A stretch of 8,551 nucleotides of DNA from Geobacter sp. UBA698 (GTDB taxonomy: Bacteria > Desulfobacterota > Desulfuromonadia > Geobacterales > Pseudopelobacteraceae), in NCBI GenBank assembly GCA_002298925.1, contig DBMM01000131.1, forward strand, positions 1 through 8,551, in the 5' to 3' direction. This document shows positions 1 to 4,829 of the stretch, piece by piece. The notes below the pieces were generated by a model that ran no database searches, was not told the origin of the DNA, and saw only the letters and a program-made list of their open reading frames with translations. The position numbers were made by a program, and so were the translations under genes. The first letter of the stretch is position 1, and each line of letters starts with the position of its first letter.

Positions 1-78
1 TTTACTGAACTACATCAATTAAAGAGTCTCCCCCCTCAATGGCCTGAAGGCGGATACGACCCTTTACGCGGAATTAAA
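1..78 (+). other. Left edge: open frame running into the kinase gene
   Basis: The frame of the kinase gene has no stop codon between base 1 and its first ATG at 79, giving 26 open codons with no ATG, GTG or TTG in that frame. Either the kinase is longer and begins upstream of the window, or this is an untranslated leader that is open by chance (roughly a 30 percent event for 26 codons). The other two forward frames close at 6-8 and 20-22, and either stop could end a preceding gene. No promoter or terminator is convincing here. Confidence 0.5.
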
Positions 79-2523
79 ATGGATACTTTTCTAAAACATA
101 CGAAACTGTCGGGCGCGCCTAAAAACACTATCCTGATTGTTGATGATGACAGCACCAGTCGGGCAATGGTTGCCATACTTCTGGAAGCCGCTCATTTCAC
201 CATTCTTGCGACCGAAGACGGCGAAAGCGGGCTGAAAACGGCTCTCGTTGCCAGACCTGATCTCATCCTGCTGGACGTGATGATGCCGGGAATGGACGGA
301 TTTGAAGTCTGTCGCCGCTTGAAGGCCGCGCAAGAGACCCATGATATTCCGGTGATTCTCATGACGGGCCTGGCTGATTCCGAGCATAAACTACACGGGT
401 TTGAAGCGGGCGCCGTGGACTATGTCACCAAACCCTTACAACGGGCAGAGCTCCTGGCCCGCATTGGCGTGCATCTACGCAATCGAGAGCTGGCCAGAAG
501 GCTTCAGGAAGCAAACGAATCCCTTGAAAGACGGGTCAATGAACGGACCCTGGAGTTGCTGAGCTCGCAAAGGCGACTGACTGACATCATCAATTTCCTG
601 CCTGATACAATTTTTGCCGTTGACCTGGAAGGAAGAATCACCTTGTGGAACCGAACAGCTGAAGAGTTCACCGGCGCAAAGGCCCAGGACATGCTCGGCA
701 AGGGAAACCATGAATATGCCCTTCCCTTCTATGGCATCAGACGCCCAATGCTGATTGACCTGGTGCTCACGCCGTCCCTGCAAATTGAAAAGCTGTACCC
801 TGCCGTAAAAAAAATCAACGGAAAGGTCTTCGGCGAAGGCTACAGCCAGAACATCAGGAATGGCGAAGCATACATACTGGGGATAGCCGCCCCCCTCTAC
901 GACTCCGAAGGGAGAATCGTCGGGGCGATCGAGTCGGTCCGCGACATAACAGATCGCAAGCAGGCCGAGGAGGAAGTGCGATTCTCGAACTCCATCCTGC
1001 GGGCACAGCAGGAGGTATCTCCTGACGGGATACTCGTTGTGAACGAGGAAGGACATATTCTTTCCTACAACCAGCGCTTTATCGACATGTGGCAGATCCC
1101 TGCCGATGTCATTGCATCAAGGTCCGACGAGCGCGCCCTGCAATCGGTACTGGACAGACTGGTCAAGCCGGAAGAGTTTCTGGAGGGATTACGCTATCTC
1201 TACCAACACACTGAAAAGAAAAGTTACGATGTGATCGAGCTGATGGGGGGCGTCACTTTCGAGCGGTACTCGGCACCGATGAGCGGCAACGACAGGAACC
1301 ATAACGGCAGGGTCTGGTACTTTCGCGACATCACCCGCCGCAAGAGAGCCGAGGAAGCGTTCAGGCTCAGTGAAGAGCGCTTCAGGCAGATATTCGAGCA
1401 GCATCTGGATGCTGTCCTGCTTCTCAACAGCGCGACTCTGGCACTAATCGACGCAAACGCGGCCGCTGAACAGCTGTATGGCTTCACCCGTGAGGAATTG
1501 ATCAAATCAAGTCCTGAGCTGTTCTTTGCCCCGGACGATTATGAGGAATTCAGGAGTTTCATCGCTGAAGTCAGAAGTAACGGCAGCGGATACCTGGCAA
1601 ACAAGATCAACGTCAGAAAAGACGGCGCGAAAATCCTGGTCGCCATTCGTGGACAGCTGATTCAGCTTCAGGGTGAAGAAGTGGCCTGTTGCTCTTTCAA
1701 GAACGTGACACAAAAAGTCCAGATGGAACGGGAGGCACGGGAAGCAGAAGCGAAGTTGATCCATGCGAACAAGATGGCGTCGCTCGGCATGCTCGTTTCC
1801 AGCATCGCCCACGAAATCAACAACCCCAACAATTATATCATGTCCAATGCTTCGCTCCTCTCGGCCACCTGGAAGGACGCCATGGAGGTACTGGACGAAT
1901 ACTCCAGGGAGCATGGCGAATTTTATCTGGGCGGGGTATCCTTCTCAACAGCACGTGAAGAGGTTCCGGAGCTCTTGTCCGGCTTGATGGGGGGGACACG
2001 CAGAATTAATGCCATCATCAACAGTCTGAAGGACTTTGTCCGCCAGGATGGTGGCAGCCTCCAGGAGCGTGTGGATGTGGGGAAAGCGGTCAGGATTGCC
2101 TGCCAGATTGTCGAGCATGAGATCAAAAAACATACCGTCAATTTCAACCTCACTATCGCTGATAAGCCCATCTACGTGCGGGGTAATGCGCAACAGCTGG
2201 AACAGGTAGTGATCAACCTGGTAATAAATGCCTTAAACTCGCTGCCGGACAAAAACGGCAGGATGTTCGTCTCGGTCAGTCATCCGGAGCATGGCGGGTT
2301 CGTTGAAATCAGAGTGCGGGACGAAGGGGTGGGAATGCCTGAAAGCGTGCTTGCCAGGCTGTTCGAGCCGTTCTTTACCACCAGAAAAGACTCGGGAGGG
2401 ACCGGCCTTGGCCTGTTTATTTCCCGATCGATCATCGAAAAGCATAACGGTGTCATGGAATTCGAATCCGAACCCGGGACGGGAACGACCGTCACGGTCA
2501 AGCTGCCGATTACCATAAATTGA
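79..2523 (+). CDS. Soluble hybrid sensor histidine kinase, receiver-PAS-PAS-PAS-kinase
   Basis: A 814-residue cytoplasmic sensor kinase with no signal peptide or membrane segment. Residues 17-135 form a receiver domain: acidic D22-D24, phosphoacceptor D66 in LLDVMMPGMDG, T96 and K118. A charged coiled-coil stretch (about 136-168) leads to three PAS domains at about 166-295, 305-420 and 428-545. The first two end in a DIT-type motif (DITDRKQAEE, DITRRKRAEE) and the third in NVTQK. The phosphorylated histidine is H578 in AHEINNP. It is followed by an unusually long segment before the second dimerisation helix, as in NtrB-like kinases of deltaproteobacteria. The ATPase domain has N-box N717, G1 DEGVG (748-752), FEPFFTT (762-768) and G2 GGTGLGL (773-779), all intact. 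ATG 79 has only a weak GGAA at 70-73, and the frame is open upstream, so the start is uncertain. The regulator gene follows after 21 bp and is the probable phosphotransfer partner. The ligand is unknown. The N-terminal receiver may accept input from another kinase or act in feedback. Confidence 0.93.
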   Translation: MDTFLKHTKLSGAPKNTILIVDDDSTSRAMVAILLEAAHFTILATEDGESGLKTALVARPDLILLDVMMPGMDGFEVCRRLKAAQETHDIPVILMTGLADSEHKLHGFEAGAVDYVTKPLQRAELLARIGVHLRNRELARRLQEANESLERRVNERTLELLSSQRRLTDIINFLPDTIFAVDLEGRITLWNRTAEEFTGAKAQDMLGKGNHEYALPFYGIRRPMLIDLVLTPSLQIEKLYPAVKKINGKVFGEGYSQNIRNGEAYILGIAAPLYDSEGRIVGAIESVRDITDRKQAEEEVRFSNSILRAQQEVSPDGILVVNEEGHILSYNQRFIDMWQIPADVIASRSDERALQSVLDRLVKPEEFLEGLRYLYQHTEKKSYDVIELMGGVTFERYSAPMSGNDRNHNGRVWYFRDITRRKRAEEAFRLSEERFRQIFEQHLDAVLLLNSATLALIDANAAAEQLYGFTREELIKSSPELFFAPDDYEEFRSFIAEVRSNGSGYLANKINVRKDGAKILVAIRGQLIQLQGEEVACCSFKNVTQKVQMEREAREAEAKLIHANKMASLGMLVSSIAHEINNPNNYIMSNASLLSATWKDAMEVLDEYSREHGEFYLGGVSFSTAREEVPELLSGLMGGTRRINAIINSLKDFVRQDGGSLQERVDVGKAVRIACQIVEHEIKKHTVNFNLTIADKPIYVRGNAQQLEQVVINLVINALNSLPDKNGRMFVSVSHPEHGGFVEIRVRDEGVGMPESVLARLFEPFFTTRKDSGGTGLGLFISRSIIEKHNGVMEFESEPGTGTTVTVKLPITIN

Positions 2524-2544
2524 ACGAGAGTAAAGGAGACCCCC

Positions 2545-3972
2545 ATGGATCACAAGAGTCACACCTCTCCAGCAATCGTTCTGGTGGACGATGAACCGGA
2601 AATCCTGTTCAGTTCCGCCGCGATTCTGCGCAGGGCAGGATTGGACAATCTGCATACGCTTGAGGACAGCCGCAGGCTCCTGCCGCTGCTTGCCGAACAA
2701 GAGGTGGCGGCCATCGTTGTGGATCTGTGGATGCCCCATTTTTCCGGGCAGGAACTGCTCGAGAAAGTTATTTCCGATTATCCCCAGGTGCCGGTCATCG
2801 TCATGACCGCGGCAAGCGATATTGAAACCGCTGTAGCCTGCATTAAGGCCGGCGCCTTCGACTACCTGGTGAAACCGGTTGAGATCAGCCGATTCATCTC
2901 CTGCATCAGGAGGGCGCTGGAAATGAACTCCCTGCGCCAAGAAAATTCGTCCCTGCGGGAGAGTCTGCTGACCGGACAATTGAGGCGTGAAGACGCGTTC
3001 ACGGATATAATCACCCAGGAGAACAGAATGAAGGCGATCTTCGGTTATCTGGAAGCGGTGGCGGAAACGGGCCAGCCGGTCCTGATCGCCGGAGAAACCG
3101 GAGTCGGAAAGGAAAGACTGGTCAGAGTGCTGCATAGACTGAGCGGCCGGACAGGCGAGCTGGTTGCCGTGAACGTGGCCGGTCTCGATGACATGATGTT
3201 TTCCGACACCCTTTTCGGTCACAAGAAGGGGGCATACACGGGGGCTGAGCAAGCGCGGGACGGGATGATCGCCAAGGCGGCCGGAGGGACACTCTTCCTC
3301 GATGAGATCGGTGATCTGAATCTGACATCGCAGGTGAAACTGCTCCGCCTTTTGCAAGAGGGTGAATACTATCCGCTCGGCTCGGATGTCATCAGGCGGA
3401 CCGACGCCCGGATCGTCGTGGCCACCAATCAGAACCTACGCAATTTCATGGCAGAGGGGAAATTCAGGAAAGATCTGTACTTTCGCCTGAGCGCCCACCA
3501 GGTCAATGTGCCGCCCCTGCGCGAACGTAAAAAGGATATTCCGCTGCTGCTTGACCATTTCCTTGGCGAAGCAGCGTGCACCTTCAACAAGAAAAAGCCG
3601 ACACTTCCACCTGAACTGGTCAATTATCTTTCACTCTACCATTTCCCCGGGAATATCCGGGAATTCAGGGCGATGATTTTCGATGCCATGGCACGCCATA
3701 CGCAAGGGATGCTGTCAATGTCCGTGTTTAAGAGCCAGATCGGACAGCAAACCGCCAGCGCGGAATCTACCCCGGCAAAGCTCGACTTCGATTGGCCGAA
3801 CGGTCTCTCAGGACGGTTTCCAACCCTGAAAGAGGCCGAAAACCTTCTCATTGAGGAAGCGCTGAGCCGGGCAAAAGGCAATCAGGGCGCTGCCGCATCC
3901 TTACTGGGAATAAGTCGCCAGGCCCTCAATCAAAGACTCGCCAGAATGCATGCCGACAAGGTCGGAGGGTAA
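2545..3972 (+). CDS. NtrC-family sigma54-dependent response regulator
   Basis: A 475-residue transcriptional activator of sigma54 RNA polymerase. The receiver domain (about 9-125) has acidic D15-D16, phosphoacceptor D60 in VVDLWMP, T88 and K110. A helical linker leads to the AAA+ domain (about 155-385): Walker A GETGVGKE (183-190), sigma54-contacting loop GAYTGA (229-234), Walker B TLFLDE (249-254), and arginine-finger region FRKDLYFRL (307-315) with R308 and R314. The loop has Tyr where Phe is usual. The C-terminus carries a Fis-type helix-turn-helix (about 435-468, core NQGAAASLLGISRQALNQRL), so it should bind a palindromic enhancer as a dimer. The start at ATG 2545 is well supported by AAGGAG at 2533-2538 with 6-nt spacing. 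It lies 21 bp after the kinase stop and is probably co-transcribed with it. Family and DNA-binding role are clear; target promoters are inferred. The palindromes and sigma54 promoter just downstream are the obvious candidates. Confidence 0.95.
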   Translation: MDHKSHTSPAIVLVDDEPEILFSSAAILRRAGLDNLHTLEDSRRLLPLLAEQEVAAIVVDLWMPHFSGQELLEKVISDYPQVPVIVMTAASDIETAVACIKAGAFDYLVKPVEISRFISCIRRALEMNSLRQENSSLRESLLTGQLRREDAFTDIITQENRMKAIFGYLEAVAETGQPVLIAGETGVGKERLVRVLHRLSGRTGELVAVNVAGLDDMMFSDTLFGHKKGAYTGAEQARDGMIAKAAGGTLFLDEIGDLNLTSQVKLLRLLQEGEYYPLGSDVIRRTDARIVVATNQNLRNFMAEGKFRKDLYFRLSAHQVNVPPLRERKKDIPLLLDHFLGEAACTFNKKKPTLPPELVNYLSLYHFPGNIREFRAMIFDAMARHTQGMLSMSVFKSQIGQQTASAESTPAKLDFDWPNGLSGRFPTLKEAENLLIEEALSRAKGNQGAAASLLGISRQALNQRLARMHADKVGG

Positions 3973-4000
3973 GAATCTCCGGAGTGAGCCCTGTCTCGGC

Positions 4001-4016
4001 GGCATGCTTTCGTGCC
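4001..4016 (+). terminator. Weak hairpin after the regulator gene
   Basis: GGCATG (4001-4006) can pair with CGTGCC (4011-4016) around a CTTT loop, giving 6 bp including one G-T pair, 29 bp after the regulator stop codon. There is no T-run behind it, so an intrinsic terminator is not well supported. It could instead be a 3'-end-protecting structure. A short palindrome, CTCCGGAG, lies just upstream at 3977-3984. Confidence 0.22.
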
Positions 4017-4051
4017 CATCGACTGCAAATTCTCCCTAAGTCCGGTCCAAT

Positions 4052-4154
4052 GCAAGTTTTGATGCCCTGCAACATTTATTGCAATTAACAACAACATGTT
4101 GTTTTTACGGTGATATCGTGTTCTACCCCCCTCAACCCCGCAAGTTTTATTGCA
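4052..4154. repeat. Repeated motifs GCAAGTTTT and TTTATTGCA
   Basis: GCAAGTTTT occurs at 4052-4060 and again at 4140-4148. TTTATTGCA occurs at 4075-4083 and again at 4146-4154. In the second copy the two motifs overlap to give GCAAGTTTTATTGCA, whose ends are inverted (GCAA/TTGC). In the first copy TTTATTGCA runs into the palindrome ATTGCAAT (4078-4085). Each pair is followed by a copy of the AACATG(T/C)TGTTTTTA motif, in the same order but at different distances. This could be a diverged tandem duplication of a regulatory segment or several sites for one DNA-binding protein. Confidence 0.5.
4090..4103. promoter_or_regulatory. Perfect 14-bp palindrome, candidate activator site
   Basis: AACAACATGTTGTT reads identically on both strands. 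Its centre is about 172 bp before the transcription start predicted from the sigma54 element at 4242-4257, a normal distance for the upstream binding site of an NtrC-type activator. Such activators bind dyad-symmetric sites through a Fis-type helix-turn-helix, and one is encoded immediately upstream. The symmetry is seen directly; the identity of the binding protein is inferred. Confidence 0.55.
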
Positions 4155-4190
4155 CCCCTTTCATTTAAATCACACTTATCAATCTAGCGT

Positions 4191-4205
4191 AACATGCTGT
4201 TTTTA
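4191..4205. promoter_or_regulatory. Second, degenerate copy of the palindrome motif
   Basis: AACATGCTGTTTTTA matches 14 of 15 bases of 4093-4107, which covers the right part of the perfect palindrome and its T-rich flank. Its own symmetry is limited to AACA-N3-TGTT (4191-4201). It is centred about 72 bp before the predicted sigma54 start. A further AACAACA half-site lies at 4233-4239, next to the promoter. It is likely a weaker site for the same regulator. Confidence 0.42.
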
Positions 4206-4241
4206 AGCACATTTAATTTTTAATGTTCACAAAACAACACT

Positions 4242-4257
4242 AGGCACGCTTCATGCT
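4242..4257 (+). promoter_or_regulatory. Candidate sigma54 (-24/-12) promoter
   Basis: AGGCACGCTTCATGCT has GG (4243-4244) and GC (4255-4256) separated by exactly 10 bases, the required spacing. The -24 part keeps GGCACG of the TGGCACG consensus and the -12 part keeps TGCT of TTGC(A/T); the mismatches are A for T before GG and A for T before TGC. Transcription would start around 4268. Candidate enhancer palindromes lie upstream at suitable distances, and the gene before it encodes a sigma54 activator. The predicted 5' end sits about 58 bases before a small ORF with a strong ribosome-binding site. Confidence 0.6.
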
Positions 4258-4325
4258 ATCTTAATATGTCAGAAAGCGACGTCGAACCGGGACGTTATCT
4301 CATTAGAGAGAAAAGGAGTGCCTTG

Positions 4326-4463
4326 ATGATCTTTAATCAAGCTTGGTTTAATGCATTTCGATCAAGTACACTTCCCGCCAGAACCCATCAGACAAAGCAA
4401 ACTTCACAAGAACTATCCAAACAGTCAAATCAATTCATTTCGCAGGCAGGTTCCAACATTTGA
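4326..4463 (+). CDS. Small 45-residue ORF of unknown function
   Basis: I do not recognise this product. ATG 4326 is preceded by AAAAGGAG (4311-4318) with a 7-nt gap, one of the best ribosome sites in the window. The in-frame ATG at 4266 has no such site and overlaps the predicted transcription start, so I chose 4326. The 45-residue product starts with an aromatic, hydrophobic segment (MIFNQAWFNAFRSS) and continues as a polar tail rich in Ser, Gln, Asn and Thr, with no Cys, clear membrane helix or signal peptide. It would be the first gene of a transcript from the sigma54 promoter. Its codon use (AAT, CAA, ACA, TCA) is more A/T-ending than in the carboxylase. It might be a small effector, a leader peptide for the carboxylase, or a chance ORF. 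Confidence 0.4.
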   Translation: MIFNQAWFNAFRSSTLPARTHQTKQTSQELSKQSNQFISQAGSNI

Positions 4464-4624
4464 TAGTAAAAAAAGAATTCAGCATACTTCCAAATTTCAA
4501 GGGCATTCCTGCTCTCGCATCAACCTGTCCGCTGAGGTCCTCCCCCCGCCTCTCACTAAAGGTCAAACCGCAAACATGACGTAAGCAACACCTCTAACAA
4601 AAAAATTCCACCTCGCTTCTGGCT

Positions 4625-4653
4625 TTGCCAAAGACATCTATTACATGTGGAAT
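4625..4653 (+). promoter_or_regulatory. Possible sigma70-type promoter for the carboxylase
   Basis: TTGCCA (4625-4630) and TGGAAT (4648-4653) are separated by 17 bases. They match 5 of 6 and 4 of 6 positions of the -35 and -10 consensus. This would leave a leader of about 170 bases before ATG 4830. Such matches arise often by chance, so it is only a candidate for constitutive expression independent of the sigma54 promoter. Confidence 0.22.
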
Positions 4654-4721
4654 TCAATTAAACGGCTGCAACAGGCCAGACAGATAACCGGCTTGTCCTG
4701 TCATGGGCCCAGCCACCTGTA

Positions 4722-4753
4722 CTGACCTGACCCGCTATCACGGGCATAGTCAG
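4722..4753 (+). other. Leader hairpin 1
   Basis: CTGAC (4722-4726) pairs with GTCAG (4749-4753), and inside it CCCG (4731-4734) pairs with CGGG (4741-4744). The two stems are separated by a 4 by 4 internal loop and capped by a 6-base loop. No T-run follows. It lies in the leader of the carboxylase gene, 76 bases before its start codon. Its function is unknown. Confidence 0.35.
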
Positions 4754-4769
4754 CAAACGTATTAATAAA

Positions 4770-4802
4770 GATCACCCGTGATCCCGGGTTCCGGGTCATC
4801 AC
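4770..4802 (+). promoter_or_regulatory. Strong hairpin just before the carboxylase ribosome site
   Basis: GTGATCCCGG (4778-4787) can pair with 4791-4802, using CCGGG (4791-4795) and ATCAC (4798-4802). This gives a 10-bp stem with a GTT loop and a two-base bulge, ending 11 bases before the Shine-Dalgarno GGAGA at 4814. The same GTGATC (4778-4783) is also an inverted repeat of GATCAC (4770-4775), so 4770-4783 could be a small operator or a competing fold. There is no T-run, so this is not a terminator. It may control translation or mRNA stability of the carboxylase. Confidence 0.45.
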
Positions 4803-4829
4803 AATCCCAACTTGGAGAAAACAGAAATT

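Larger units (their letters stand above)
3973..4829 (+). other. 857-bp intergenic regulatory region
   Basis: No large gene lies between the regulator and the carboxylase. The stretch from about 4070 to 4480 is clearly richer in A+T than the flanking genes. It contains a hairpin after the regulator gene, a perfect palindrome with a partial repeat of it, a candidate sigma54 promoter, one 45-codon ORF with a strong ribosome site, and two hairpins near the carboxylase start; each is listed separately. Bases 4464-4620 contain nothing I can assign. I saw no GC-rich hairpin followed by a T-run on the + strand, so a transcript begun near 4268 could run into the carboxylase. Confidence 0.7.

Noticed and set aside
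2233..3357. Long 374-codon open frame on the minus strand across the kinase/regulator junction
   Set aside because: It overlaps two genes whose motifs are fully explained on the + strand, and its translation shows no domain-like sequence. It is an antisense shadow of codon bias.
4177..4189. Integration-host-factor-like site (TATCAA) between the palindromes and the promoter
   Set aside because: Only the WATCAA half matches. The TTR half of the consensus is absent at the right spacing, although the A+T-rich context would suit a bend.
4266..4325. Upstream ATG 4266 as the start of the small ORF
   Set aside because: It coincides with the predicted sigma54 transcription start and has no ribosome-binding site, whereas ATG 4326 has a strong one.
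4351..4584. 77-codon + strand ORF overlapping the 45-codon ORF
   Set aside because: There is no Shine-Dalgarno sequence before its ATG, and it overlaps an ORF with a much better start. Its translation shows no recognisable feature.
4621..4756. A second sigma54 element closer to the carboxylase
   Set aside because: The GG dinucleotides at 4621, 4649, 4705 and 4742 have no GC at the required 10-base spacing together with the consensus bases.
4722..4802. tRNA, riboswitch or intrinsic terminator before the carboxylase
   Set aside because: There is no cloverleaf or T-loop consensus, no known riboswitch core that I recognise, and no T-run after either hairpin.
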